A DNA stretch of 64,000 bases from Planctellipticum variicoloris (GTDB lineage: Bacteria; Planctomycetota; Planctomycetia; Planctomycetales; Planctomycetaceae), in the NCBI RefSeq assembly GCF_030622045.1, contig NZ_CP130886.1, positions 62,001 through 126,000 of the forward strand, given 5' to 3'. Below are positions 1-8,766 of the stretch, in pieces. Every line of letters begins with the position of its first letter. Position 1 is the stretch's first letter. A program made the position numbers and the translations under genes. The notes beneath the pieces were generated by a model. The model saw nothing but the letters and a program-made list of their open reading frames with translations, ran no database searches and was not told where the DNA came from.

Positions 1-1
1 T

Positions 2-1228
2 CCCGCGAACCAATATCCTCGTCCCAATGACCTGTTGCGACTGGCGAAGCTCCTGGAGTCGATGGCTGAAGGTGGCTTCATACTCGTTCTCGATGAATTC
101 CAATACTTCAATCGCAAGGGCTATGAGCAGTTTTGCTCGTACTTGCAGGCGAGTGTGGATCGATTAGCGGCAAAGGCGGATCAGGTACGGGGCGGGCTGA
201 TTGTCCTCGGATCGATCCACACAGAGATGGTGGCCCTGCTCGAAGATCGAACGGCGCCTCTCTACAACCGGGTCACGGACACGATCAATCTCACGCATCT
301 CGACATCGGCTCGATTCTGTCCATCCTCAAAGATCATGCAGAGCCGAGTCCTCAGCGCCTGTTGTTTCTTTGGAACCTCTTCGAGGGAGTGCCGAAGTTC
401 TATCGGGACTGCTACGAACAGAATGTCCTTGCCGCCGACCGCAAGACGATACTCCGTCGCATTTTCTTCGAGAGTTCCTCACCACTTCGGTCAGAAGCCG
501 AGAATTGGTTCCTGCGTGAACTGCGGGGGCGATATGACGTGATACTGAAGTTCGTGGCTCGAAATCCGGGGCGTATGCACAACGAACTTGTGCAGGCGAT
601 TCGGGACGTCGGCGGAAATCCTGATACCCAAGTGGGCGGCTACCTGAAGGTTCTTATTGAGCGATTTGGGCTGATCGAACGCAAGTTGCCCGTGTTCGCC
701 AAACCGGAAGCAAAGCGCAGTCGTTACTACGTCACCGACAATTTCCTCCGTTCATGGCTGGCGGCGTTGGCCAATCCGGTTTCCGCGATAGCGTTTCGGC
801 CGCTTCAGGAACTCGTCGATGAAGCCGACCAGCGCCTGGCAGATGTCGAAGGTGGTTCCTTGGAAAAACTGGCGGGCCAGCTTTATGAGGAACGAAGCCG
901 CAATGGGGCAGGCGATTTTCCCATTACACATCGAATTCAAGGATTCTGGGATAAGGCGGATACCGAAATTGACCTGGTGGCTGTCAATGAGACGACTGAA
1001 ACAATTCGATTTGGTTCCTGCAAGCGTTCACCGGGCAAGCTCATATCCGACGTGAACAACTTCAAGCAACACGTCGCACGATTCCTTCAAACGATGCCGA
1101 AATACCAGGGCTGGTCTAAGCAACTCGTCGGCATCTCGCCAGTATTGGACGCAGATCAACGCGCCATGCTGACCAGCCACGGCATCATTCCGCAGGATCT
1201 CAACGATCTCACACAGGGCTTGGGATAA
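2..1228 (+). CDS. ATPase with C-terminal DUF234/nuclease-like domain (5' truncated by window edge)
   Basis: The frame is open from base 2, so the start and the Walker A motif lie outside the window; a TTG at 35 is only an internal codon. The visible part begins just before a Walker B-like segment (ILVLDEFQYF, about residue 30), followed by an AAA+ lid and a winged-helix region (GRMHNELVQAI). The C-terminus has a PD-(D/E)xK-like pattern (EIDLVAVNE then FGSCK), as in archaeal-type ATPases with DUF234. Such proteins are common in mobile or defence-related islands, and no cellular role is established. Base composition is visibly less GC-rich than the genes that follow, suggesting transfer. The family call is fairly sure; the function is unknown. 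Confidence 0.8.
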   Translation, partial: PANQYPRPNDLLRLAKLLESMAEGGFILVLDEFQYFNRKGYEQFCSYLQASVDRLAAKADQVRGGLIVLGSIHTEMVALLEDRTAPLYNRVTDTINLTHLDIGSILSILKDHAEPSPQRLLFLWNLFEGVPKFYRDCYEQNVLAADRKTILRRIFFESSSPLRSEAENWFLRELRGRYDVILKFVARNPGRMHNELVQAIRDVGGNPDTQVGGYLKVLIERFGLIERKLPVFAKPEAKRSRYYVTDNFLRSWLAALANPVSAIAFRPLQELVDEADQRLADVEGGSLEKLAGQLYEERSRNGAGDFPITHRIQGFWDKADTEIDLVAVNETTETIRFGSCKRSPGKLISDVNNFKQHVARFLQTMPKYQGWSKQLVGISPVLDADQRAMLTSHGIIPQDLNDLTQGLG

Positions 1229-1290
1229 AAGACTCTTCCACCGCGCCGGTCAACGCGACCACAGCATGAATGCAATGCCACTGCAATGTC

Positions 1291-1314
1291 AGTCGGGGTG
1301 ACGGGATTCGAACC
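1291..1314 (-). other. tRNA 3'-end-like fragment (possible attachment-site remnant)
   Basis: Read on the minus strand, this is GGTTCGAATCCCG followed by TCACCCCGACT. It matches the T-loop, the 3' side of the T-stem and the acceptor 3' strand of a tRNA, closest in type to tRNA-Pro. The 5' side of the T-stem does not pair beyond two bases and no D or anticodon arm precedes it, so it is not a functional tRNA. It sits between the low-GC ATPase gene and typical planctomycete genes. A tRNA 3' end in such a position is a usual att core; that reading is an inference. Confidence 0.45.
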
Positions 1315-1331
1315 GGCCGCAGCCCTGACGA

Positions 1332-1796
1332 CTACTTCACGTCAAACTGGTAGACGTTGATCTTCCAGTGACCGGTTCCTTTGACGCTGAAGCGGTATTT
1401 GCCGCCGCGGGCGACGTTCACGCTGCCGTGGTCGTGGAGCGGCTGTGCGGGGAGCCCTTGCGATGCTCGGGACTCTCCGCTGTCGCGGGTCCAGCGAATC
1501 TCATCGATCTTCCCGGTCTTGTCCCAGCGCAGCTCCCAGCCGTCGCGAACTTCAAATTCGTCCTTGACGTCGGCGGTCCCCTGGCCTTCGACCGTGTAGA
1601 CCAGCGATTCCGCCGGGGGATGGATCACCCCTCGTCCGCCGCCGGCGAGAATCGTAATGACCATGACGCAGACCGCGCTGCCGACGGCGACTGCGAGGGC
1701 GGTTCGGTAGGGCAGAGCGGGGTGGGGCGGGCCAGCGGACATGAAGTTTCGGCTCGGAACGGAGGAAGGAAATCGGGCCTCGGTTTGAGGCTCCAC
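1332..1796 (-). CDS. membrane-anchored protein of unknown function, 154 aa
   Basis: Not recognised. There is one N-terminal membrane segment (about residues 31-52, TALAVAVGSAVCVMVITILAG), then a soluble domain with mixed charges and a C-terminus typical of a beta-sandwich (GGKYRFSVKGTGHWKINVYQF). It probably sits outside the membrane. The first candidate start is GTG at 1796; an ATG at 1742 is possible, and neither has a strong ribosome binding site. The gene follows the SSS symporter on the same strand after 34 bases and may be the last gene of that operon. Confidence 0.6.
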   Translation of the reverse strand: MEPQTEARFPSSVPSRNFMSAGPPHPALPYRTALAVAVGSAVCVMVITILAGGGRGVIHPPAESLVYTVEGQGTADVKDEFEVRDGWELRWDKTGKIDEIRWTRDSGESRASQGLPAQPLHDHGSVNVARGGKYRFSVKGTGHWKINVYQFDVK

Positions 1797-1830
1797 CCCG
1801 AATTCTAGCCGGACCGTCCCGCTGGCGGCA

Positions 1831-3528
1831 TCAGGCGGGGGACGGAGCCTTCTCCGGCGCGTCGAAGAACCTGGAAACCAGCGAAGCAGGCGGAGGGGTG
1901 GTGATCAGCGACACCCCCACGCCGGCGACGGCGGACGCCGCGAGCCCCCACAGCACGGGATCGACGCTGAGCAGGTAATAGGGCCGCACGGCGGATGCCA
2001 GGCCGATGCCGCGATCCGGGCCGAGAATTCCAAGAATCGTCGCCGCCAGGCCGGTCGGAGTTTCGCCCCCGACGGCCAGGGCCCAGGTTTGAATCCAGCC
2101 GGTGGCGTAGAGGCCGAAGTAGACGCCGAAGCCGCAAAGCATGGCCGCCATGACGCCATTCGCGGTCGACCGTCGCCAGTAGCAGGCCATGAGCGCCGGC
2201 GTCACGAATGCGGACGCCCCTGCCGAGCCGCTGATCACGACCAGCGCCTGCAGGTACTTGGGGGGGTAGATATTGGCGGCGATGCCGACGAAGCCGACAA
2301 GGACCATGGCGGCGCGGGTGACGAACTTGATCTGGTCCTGCGTGGCTTTCGGATTGATGAACCGGAGGTAGATGTCCTGCACGAGGCCTGAGGCGATCAC
2401 GAGCACGAAGCAGCTTACGGAGGCCATGATCGCGCCGAACGGCGCGGCGAGAATCAGTCCGGTCAGCAGGCCGCCAAATGGAATGTCCTGCGTCACGTGC
2501 ATGGCAATTCGCGGAATCACTTCGTCGGGCTGATTGAAGTCCGGCAGAATCGCCCGGGCGGCGATGCAGATCATGATCAGCGGGACGTAGATCAGGCAGT
2601 TGTAGCAGGCCAGCAGACAGATCGACTTCCGCATGACCTCGGTGTTCTGGGCCGCCATCACGCGGATCATGCTGGCCGGCGTGGCGAAGCCGGCATAGAC
2701 CCAGATGAAGAACATCGAAATCGCCAGACCGATCGGCAGGAAATCGCGTCCGCCGGGCTCGTAGCCGGGTGCGAACACATAGCCGGGTCCGGTCCGCTCC
2801 ATGGCGACGACAGTCGCCTGCTCCATCCCGCCCGCGGCAGGGAGCGCGAGGCAGAGCAGGATCATGACGCCGAACGCCATCATCACGCTCTGGAACAGGT
2901 CGGTCCAGACGGAGGCGAGGAAGCCGCCGATCATCGTGTAGCCGACGACGGTCACGCCGAACACCGCCAGGCCGAGGTAGAACTTCATGTCGATTTCGAC
3001 CGGAAGGTCTTCGGACAGGACAAACGCCCCACTGCCGGGAATCGAGAGCTTCATGATCGTCGCCCCGGCCTTGAACTGGGCGATCATCGTGAAGCTCAGG
3101 AAGATGATGATCAGCAGCGACGCGGTCAGGCCGACGCGCGGAGCGGCGTAGCGTTCGCGGAACATATCGGGGACCGTCACGGTCTGCGTCTTGCGGGAGA
3201 TCTGAGCGAGTCGTTTGCCGACGATGGCGAAGCCCGTCAGCGGCACGACCATATAGCTGCCGATCCAGAGCGTCACGACCCAGCCGTGGCTGTAGACCAG
3301 CGCGGGGAAGCCCATGAAGGTGCCGCCGCTCTGCACCGTGGCGGTCAGGGCCAGCGTCCACGCGCCCAGGCCGCGGTTGCCGAGAAAGAATCCTTCCAGA
3401 AACCGCTGCTTCTTGAGCGACCGCTGGGCCATCGTCCCCAGCCAGACCGAGGCGGCGATGAAGACGAGCAGAGCCCCCAGGACGGCGAGACCGGGGGAAG
3501 GGGCGTCTGCCAGGATAACTTCGGGCAT
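1831..3528 (-). CDS. sodium:solute symporter (SSS family, PanF-like)
   Basis: A 565-aa polytopic protein with about 13 hydrophobic segments. Its N-terminus has the SSS pattern of TM1-TM2 (FFLGNRGLGAW then LTATVQSGGTFMGFPALVYS), and the conserved sodium-site region is FKAGATIMK onward. Family members couple sodium entry to uptake of pantothenate, proline, acetate or similar solutes; the substrate cannot be read from sequence. A DUF997/YhdT-like small protein lies directly upstream, and in enterobacteria yhdT precedes panF, which favours a pantothenate-type subgroup (inference). It is the fourth gene of a leftward set starting with an NSS transporter. The start is ATG at 3528. Confidence 0.88.
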   Translation of the reverse strand: MPEVILADAPSPGLAVLGALLVFIAASVWLGTMAQRSLKKQRFLEGFFLGNRGLGAWTLALTATVQSGGTFMGFPALVYSHGWVVTLWIGSYMVVPLTGFAIVGKRLAQISRKTQTVTVPDMFRERYAAPRVGLTASLLIIIFLSFTMIAQFKAGATIMKLSIPGSGAFVLSEDLPVEIDMKFYLGLAVFGVTVVGYTMIGGFLASVWTDLFQSVMMAFGVMILLCLALPAAGGMEQATVVAMERTGPGYVFAPGYEPGGRDFLPIGLAISMFFIWVYAGFATPASMIRVMAAQNTEVMRKSICLLACYNCLIYVPLIMICIAARAILPDFNQPDEVIPRIAMHVTQDIPFGGLLTGLILAAPFGAIMASVSCFVLVIASGLVQDIYLRFINPKATQDQIKFVTRAAMVLVGFVGIAANIYPPKYLQALVVISGSAGASAFVTPALMACYWRRSTANGVMAAMLCGFGVYFGLYATGWIQTWALAVGGETPTGLAATILGILGPDRGIGLASAVRPYYLLSVDPVLWGLAASAVAGVGVSLITTPPPASLVSRFFDAPEKAPSPA

Positions 3529-3625
3529 GCGTGGTCCTCGGGGCGAGCGGGGAGTCGGGAGGGTTCAGCGGGCGGGAGGGACGCAGGTGCAGGCTCGAAG
3601 GTGAGGTTGAAGTGCTGGCGGGGAC

Positions 3626-3907
3626 TCAGCCGTCGGATTCCTCGGGATGCGGATCGCCGAGATCCTCGTCGCGCATGAAGCCGAACGCAAAGATCCCCGA
3701 AGCGACGGTGCACAGCCCCCAGGGGAAGACAACGCCCCAGAAGATCCAGTCGGGGAAGCCGAACACGAATTTCAGCGACGCCGGGTCGCGGTTGTAGCCG
3801 TAGAGCCCGCAGTAGCTCAGCGAGTAAACGGTGGCGGTCAGCCAGATGCCGAAGGCGACCAGCATTTCCCGGCGGGAACTGGTGAGGACGGGATCTTCCT
3901 GAGGCAT
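3626..3907 (-). CDS. DUF997/YhdT-like small membrane protein
   Basis: 93 aa with two membrane segments (FGIWLTATVYSLSYCGLYGY and DWIFWGVVFPWGLCTVASGI) and an acidic C-terminal tail. The short cytosolic N-terminus, paired helices and the position just upstream of an SSS symporter are typical of DUF997/YhdT proteins, thought to be accessory subunits of PanF-like symporters. It is co-directional with the symporter, 97 bases apart, and follows the 39-aa peptide gene after 51 bases. A partner role for the SSS protein is an inference from gene order. Confidence 0.7.
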   Translation of the reverse strand: MPQEDPVLTSSRREMLVAFGIWLTATVYSLSYCGLYGYNRDPASLKFVFGFPDWIFWGVVFPWGLCTVASGIFAFGFMRDEDLGDPHPEESDG

Positions 3908-3958
3908 CGCGGCGGCCTTTCGGTGACAAAACGGAAATCGATGCGGCTGGGGGCGGCG

Positions 3959-4078
3959 TTACTTCGGATCTTCGTCCAGCCCGCGCGATATGAACAGCAG
4001 CTTGTAGAACGAATACAGCGTACAGCCGATGATGATCGACCAGGTCGATGCCAGAAACACCCACGCGAGAACGGTCAT
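3959..4078 (-). CDS. 39-aa membrane peptide coupled to the NSS transporter (MetS-like)
   Basis: A short frame encodes one membrane helix (roughly WVFLASTWSIIIGCTLYSF) followed by a basic-then-acidic tail ending LDEDPK. Its ATG (4078-4076) overlaps the TGA of the NSS transporter (4077-4075) as ATGA, the classical arrangement for translational coupling. Bacterial NSS transporters of the MetP type need a tiny single-pass partner (MetS) encoded immediately downstream, and this peptide fits that size and place. Sequence similarity to MetS cannot be proven by eye. It is short enough to be missed by routine gene calling. Confidence 0.65.
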   Translation of the reverse strand: MTVLAWVFLASTWSIIIGCTLYSFYKLLFISRGLDEDPK

Positions 4079-5730
4079 ACGGCGGCTCCCGACTTCAGCT
4101 TGCGGCGATTCCACGCGACGGCGACCAGGCCCGCCAGCCCCAGAAATGTGGCGATCATCACTCCGCGATCAACAGTCCGGACCAGCTTCAGATTGTTGAC
4201 GAAGGCGGCTTCGTCGGGATGCGCTCCGTCGGGGATCGGCAGGTCCCGGTGCAGCAGCATGCCGACCATTCCGTCCGGCGCCCATTCCCACGGCGGCGCC
4301 TCCTTCTGGCCGGCGGCGGCCGCGAGGTAGGTATCCCACCCGGCCTGCGGCTTCAGCATGAAGGCGACCAGGATGACGATCAGGAAGACCGGCGTGACGT
4401 ACTTCATGATGTAAAAGAAAATGCGGGGCACCTTCAGATCGGAGCCCCGCATCAGTTCTTCCCAGCCCTTGCCGGCGCCGAAGACCCATGAGAACAGGAT
4501 CGCTTCGCCGACCGCCATCACCACGAGCGAAAACGTTCCCGCCCAGAAGTCGAACTCGTCGAAGAACGTCTTGGAATGCAGCAGCGCGACGGGCAGGGCC
4601 AGCGGCAGCAGCATCGCCCCGAACAGCAGTGCGCACTTCTCGCGAGGGAGGTCGAACTCGTCCTCCAGGAAGGCCATCATCGGCTGACCCATCGCCAGCG
4701 AACTGGTGATCGCGGCAAAGAACAGCAGGCCGAACCACAGGAAACCGGCCAGCGGGGCAAACGAGCCCCAGTTGTTGAAGAGCTGCGGAAAGACCATGAA
4801 CCCCAGCCCGAACCCCGAGCTCCCCTGGACTGTTTCCAGTCCCAGATAGGCCACGGCGATCGGAATCAGAATCGTCCCCCCCAGCACTACTTCGCAGAAC
4901 TCATTGGTCCACGCCCCGGCGGCGCCGTTGAGCGCAATGTCGTCGTTCTGACGCAGGTAGGAGGCATAGCAGTGCATCGACCCCATGCCGATCGACAGCG
5001 TGAAAAACGTCTGCCCCACCGCCGCCAGCCAGACGGTCGGATTGAGCAGCGAGTCGAACTTCGGATTCCAGACGAAATTCAACCCCTCGAAGGGGCTGGC
5101 GACGGCGTGCGGATCGGTCTCGGGCGAGATCATCAGCCCGCGCACCGCCAGGATCGTCGCGAAGATGATCAGGACCGGCATGCCGATCTTGGAGACAATC
5201 TCGATTCCTTTCGCCAGGCCGCGGGACAGAATGTAGAGATTCATCAGAATGCAGACGCCGAACATCAGCATGCCGAATCCGCCGACGGCGATGACGGAAT
5301 TCTCCCGCGTTCCCAGCAGATAGTCGTAGTATTCCTTCCCGGTCGTGGACCGGAAGCCCCCCAGCAGCGAGTTCCCGGCGTAGGCCAGACACCACGATTC
5401 GATGTAGAGGTAGAACGCCGCGATCAGCAGGCAGTTCCAGAGTCCAAAGACCCCGAAGTACTTCCAGAGCCGACCGCGCCCCATCGCATCGAACATGCCG
5501 GGGGTCGAATGATGTCCGAACTGACCGCCGTAGCGACCGATCGTCCATTCCATCCACATCAGCGGAAAACCGACGATCGCCAGGGAGACGAAGTAGGGAA
5601 TGAGAAACGCGCCGCCGCCGTTCTGGACAGCCTGGGCGGGAAACCGGAGGAAGTTGCCCAGCCCCACGGCGTTCCCCGCCATGGCCAGCACCAGTCCCAC
5701 CCGGGAGGCCCACCGTTCGCTTCCGCTCAT
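4075..5730 (-). CDS. sodium-dependent transporter, neurotransmitter:sodium symporter (NSS/SNF) family
   Basis: 551 aa with about 12 membrane segments. TM1 carries the NSS signature GNAVGLGNFLRFP, with the unwound sodium/substrate-binding stretch, followed by GGGAFLIPYF; TM6-type and TM8-type sodium-site regions are present (TLSIGMGSMHCYASY). Bacterial members import amino acids with sodium; the substrate is not predictable here, and the MetP type is possible because of the downstream small peptide. The gene is first in a leftward operon and ends in a four-base ATGA overlap with the 39-aa gene. The start is ATG at 5730. Confidence 0.92.
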   Translation of the reverse strand: MSGSERWASRVGLVLAMAGNAVGLGNFLRFPAQAVQNGGGAFLIPYFVSLAIVGFPLMWMEWTIGRYGGQFGHHSTPGMFDAMGRGRLWKYFGVFGLWNCLLIAAFYLYIESWCLAYAGNSLLGGFRSTTGKEYYDYLLGTRENSVIAVGGFGMLMFGVCILMNLYILSRGLAKGIEIVSKIGMPVLIIFATILAVRGLMISPETDPHAVASPFEGLNFVWNPKFDSLLNPTVWLAAVGQTFFTLSIGMGSMHCYASYLRQNDDIALNGAAGAWTNEFCEVVLGGTILIPIAVAYLGLETVQGSSGFGLGFMVFPQLFNNWGSFAPLAGFLWFGLLFFAAITSSLAMGQPMMAFLEDEFDLPREKCALLFGAMLLPLALPVALLHSKTFFDEFDFWAGTFSLVVMAVGEAILFSWVFGAGKGWEELMRGSDLKVPRIFFYIMKYVTPVFLIVILVAFMLKPQAGWDTYLAAAAGQKEAPPWEWAPDGMVGMLLHRDLPIPDGAHPDEAAFVNNLKLVRTVDRGVMIATFLGLAGLVAVAWNRRKLKSGAAV

Positions 5731-5873
5731 GCCCGTCCCTCAGTACGTCACGTCTCCAGAAACGCTGTCAGCGCCAGGTCCCCCGACCGGACGGGGGACA
5801 TCCTAATCACGGACCCGCCCCGGACGCCAGTTTCCACGACGAAAGATGAGACATTTCGCCGCAATCCGGAAAT

Positions 5874-6563
5874 TCAGGCCTGCGGAGGCTGGGAATCCGC
5901 GGGGAGGACTTCCGCCAGCTTGCGGCCGCGCAGGCGGGCCACGGCGACTTCCCAGACGATCGGCAACAACGAGACGCCGACGATTCCGAGAATCACGATC
6001 TCGAAGTGCTTCCTGACGAACGGGATGTTGCCGCAGAAGTAGCCCAGCAGCAGAAAGGTCACGACCCACACGACGCCGCCGATGATGTTGTACATCGCAA
6101 ACTTCGCGTAGTTCATCCGCCCGATCCCCGCCACGAAGGGGGCAAAGGTGCGGATGATCGGAATGAAGCGGGCCAGGAAGATCGCCTTGCCGCCATGCGT
6201 CACGTAGAACGCCTGGGCGCGGAGCAGATACTCCTGCTTGAGGAGCGGAATCTTGCCGCTGAAGGCGCGGGGGCCGATCCAGTAGCCGATCGAGTAGTTG
6301 ACGGCATCGCCCGCGATGGCGGCAATCAGCAGCAGGGCCATCAGCACCCAGAGGTTGATCGTGTCGGGCGCCAGGGCGGCGACGGCCCCCGCCGCAAACA
6401 GGAGCGAGTCCCCCGGCAAAAATGGCGTGACCACCAGGCCGGTTTCGCAAAAGACGATCAGGAACAGGAACAGGTAGGTCCAGCTCCCGAAGTTTTCGAC
6501 CATCTGCTTGAGATGCTCGTCAAAGTGCAGCAGCAGGTCGAACAGGTATTTGACGGAGTCCAT
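5874..6563 (-). CDS. DedA family (SNARE-associated/VTT domain) membrane protein
   Basis: 229 aa, full family length, with the DedA core: FCETGLVVTPFLPGDSLLFAAG near the N-terminus, then an amphipathic re-entrant region and FLARFIPIIRTFAPFVAG in the middle, the Arg-containing motif characteristic of the family. DedA proteins are inner-membrane proteins linked to lipid flipping (undecaprenyl phosphate or phospholipid), membrane homeostasis and proton-dependent transport. It stands alone, leftward, 143 bases after the start of the NSS gene and downstream of the prenyltransferase-repeat gene start region. Confidence 0.93.
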   Translation of the reverse strand: MDSVKYLFDLLLHFDEHLKQMVENFGSWTYLFLFLIVFCETGLVVTPFLPGDSLLFAAGAVAALAPDTINLWVLMALLLIAAIAGDAVNYSIGYWIGPRAFSGKIPLLKQEYLLRAQAFYVTHGGKAIFLARFIPIIRTFAPFVAGIGRMNYAKFAMYNIIGGVVWVVTFLLLGYFCGNIPFVRKHFEIVILGIVGVSLLPIVWEVAVARLRGRKLAEVLPADSQPPQA

Positions 6564-6736
6564 GGGCGTCCGGGATCGAGAGTGCGCAGGAAAGCTGTGG
6601 GCCTGTGTACACCCTTCAGGCGGGCCACGACCTCAGGATAGGACAAATCCGAGGCGCGCACCATGCGAGCTTCGCAGGGAGACCGCAGGTCACGTGCCCG
6701 CTGGACTGGCTGTGCGGATACTGCGGGAAACGCCGG

Positions 6737-8305
6737 TCAGAATTCGACCTTCACCTTATCCCGCTGATAGAGCGGCAAATGACGGTAGTAGACTTCGAGC
6801 GTCATCACGCACAGCGACGTCATGAACAGCCGACCGCCGACGCTGCCGTGCGGATCGGCGACGTCCCAGCTCCCCGCTTCCGGGCCGTCTTTGAGTTGCG
6901 TCCGGACGAGCTGCTCGCGCATCACGTCGTTCCACCGGTCCCACTCTTCGCCTCCCCAGTGATGCAGCACCTGGGTGGCGTAGTAGTTGTAGTACATGTT
7001 GTTGGTCATCGGCTTGACCGCATCGAGATACGCCACCCCCGCCTTCAACGCTGGCCTGCGGTTGTCCCAGCCCAGATACATCCGGCAGAGCAACCCGGCC
7101 GCGCTCAGCGTGGGGGTCGGCGGCGTTTTGGGAACGGCCGTGTACGAGTACTTCGCCCCCTTCTCATATTCGACGCTGTCGAGAAACGTTCCGGCCTTCC
7201 GGAAGACCCCCTGCGGAATCCGCATCCTGGCCTGCGATGCGGCCTTGAGCGCCATGACTTCCCAGCCGACGACAGAGGTGTCGCCCGGATCCCCCGGCGC
7301 ATAGCGCCAGCCGCCCCCTTTCGGATCCTGCGCATTCACAATGAACCGGACCGCACTTTCGGCCTGCTGGCGGTAACGAACATCCCCGGTCATCGCCACC
7401 ACTTCGCAAAGAGCCAGCGTGGCGATCGCATGGGAGTACATTGCGGTGTGACCGTGGCCGCTTTCCGGGGTGCCGCGCAGGTCGAACCCCGCCGGAGACA
7501 ACTTGCCGAGCTTCACCAGGGCGTCGAAACCCCTTTGGATTTCCTGCTGATAGTCCCCCTTGTCGGGAGTATGGCCGGCTCCGAGAAAGGCCAGCAGCGC
7601 CAGTCCGGTGGAACCTGTCCGGACCTCCTTCAGTGTCCCCGGCTGCGACCACGTTCCCTGGTTGTCGGGGTGTGCGGCGTGGTCGAAACTCCAGCTCCCG
7701 TCCGGAAATTGTCGCGACTTCAACCATTTGAGCCCCGTGGCCACGGCCCGTTCGCTGGCATCGCTGCCGCCAAACCTCTTCACCATCGCCGACTTGGCCG
7801 CCGACGACCGGCCCGCCATCTGATCGCCCACCTTGATGCCGGCCAGTCCCGGCAGGTTGGCTTCGTCAATGACCACCTGCGGCTCCGCATCGCTGACATC
7901 CAGATTGACCGGCGCTCGGATGTCTGAAACGAAGTCCGTCACGCTCTGCTGGGGAGTGATTTCAGACGTATTCTCGTCGATCTGGTCTGGTTGAATCGTC
8001 GTCTCGACGATCGGCTCCTGGTCGTTTTCTTTCGTCGAGACGAGAACCGTGACGATCTCGCGCAGATTGTCGTGATCCAAGACGATCAGCGAGCAGACGA
8101 AGAGGACGACGACATGGACCAGCAGGCTGATCCCCGTCGTCGTCGCCGTGCTCTTCCAGTCGACCGGACGGCGCTCAGGCTTCAGCGGTCCGACCCGGTC
8201 GCGAATGGTCGGCCGGCCGGCGCCCTCACGCGGCTGCTGTGACAAGGCCGAGGCCTGTGGCGATGCGGGAACCCCTCCCGACGCAGGGGCCTTGGGACTG
8301 TTCAT
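6737..8305 (-). CDS. membrane-anchored prenyltransferase/squalene-oxidase-repeat protein
   Basis: About 522 aa from the ATG at 8305, preceded by GAGGCGG; a longer frame to 8356 lacks a ribosome binding site. A Pro-rich cytosolic start is followed by one membrane helix (residues about 57-80), a linker, and an alpha-alpha barrel-like domain with repeats such as FPDGSWSF, GSTGLALLAFLGAG and GGGWRYAPGDPGDTSVVGWEVMALKAA. This fold is shared with terpene cyclases, but the DXDD catalytic motif of squalene-hopene cyclase was not found. Proteins of this plan are widespread in planctomycetes and of unknown role; a protein-interaction or scaffold domain facing the periplasm is likely. Confidence 0.7.
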   Translation of the reverse strand: MNSPKAPASGGVPASPQASALSQQPREGAGRPTIRDRVGPLKPERRPVDWKSTATTTGISLLVHVVVLFVCSLIVLDHDNLREIVTVLVSTKENDQEPIVETTIQPDQIDENTSEITPQQSVTDFVSDIRAPVNLDVSDAEPQVVIDEANLPGLAGIKVGDQMAGRSSAAKSAMVKRFGGSDASERAVATGLKWLKSRQFPDGSWSFDHAAHPDNQGTWSQPGTLKEVRTGSTGLALLAFLGAGHTPDKGDYQQEIQRGFDALVKLGKLSPAGFDLRGTPESGHGHTAMYSHAIATLALCEVVAMTGDVRYRQQAESAVRFIVNAQDPKGGGWRYAPGDPGDTSVVGWEVMALKAASQARMRIPQGVFRKAGTFLDSVEYEKGAKYSYTAVPKTPPTPTLSAAGLLCRMYLGWDNRRPALKAGVAYLDAVKPMTNNMYYNYYATQVLHHWGGEEWDRWNDVMREQLVRTQLKDGPEAGSWDVADPHGSVGGRLFMTSLCVMTLEVYYRHLPLYQRDKVKVEF

Positions 8306-8535
8306 GTCCGCCTCGAAGTGGTGGCCGTAAGTTCTGATTTCGAAGGGGGGCAGCAAGACACGCGGATCGGACCGGGAATCCTAGGGCCGTCGAAACCCTT
8401 CGTCAACAACGAGGTCTCATCCCCAGCAGGCTTCCGGAGAATCGTGCGGGGCACCTGCGGGGGCCGAGGTGCGGGGCGCGATCCAGGGGGACTTCGCGTT
8501 CCGTTGATGGTGGACCGGCTTGCCCCTGCCACTCG

Positions 8536-8766
8536 CTACCACAACGAATACAGGAACGGCCCGGCCGGCGAGCCCGCCAGGAGCACCAATCCCGCGACCA
8601 GCAGCAGTACCACGATGATCGGCGTCAGCCACCACTTCTTGCTCGTCGACAGGAAATCGATGAACTCCCGGATGATGCCGGGATCGGGAGCGTCCGCAGC
8701 TTGCTGAAAGCTCTGGTTGGCGGATTGTCCGGTCGTGTTCTGAGGCGAGGAAGAAGTGTCAGTCAT
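8536..8766 (-). CDS. DUF5989 family small membrane protein
   Basis: 76 aa from the ATG at 8766, behind GGGAA. The polar Ser/Gln-rich start leads to the family core: EFIDFLSTSKKWWLTP, a hydrophobic helix, then SPAGPFLYSLW at the C-terminus. DUF5989 proteins usually sit beside SxtJ-like membrane proteins and carbamoyltransferases; an SxtJ-like gene is indeed 279 bases upstream, but no carbamoyltransferase is visible. The open frame continues upstream to 8949, but that part has no coding character. Function unknown. Confidence 0.7.
   Translation of the reverse strand: MTDTSSSPQNTTGQSANQSFQQAADAPDPGIIREFIDFLSTSKKWWLTPIIVVLLLVAGLVLLAGSPAGPFLYSLW

Noticed and set aside
1805-3361. Long open frame of 518 codons on the minus strand
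   Set aside because: It lies in another frame of the SSS symporter gene and its product is Arg/His/Asp-rich without domains; the symporter frame has clear membrane helices.
6737-8305. Squalene-hopene cyclase
   Set aside because: The repeats belong to the same fold, but the DXDD catalytic motif is absent and there is an N-terminal membrane anchor.
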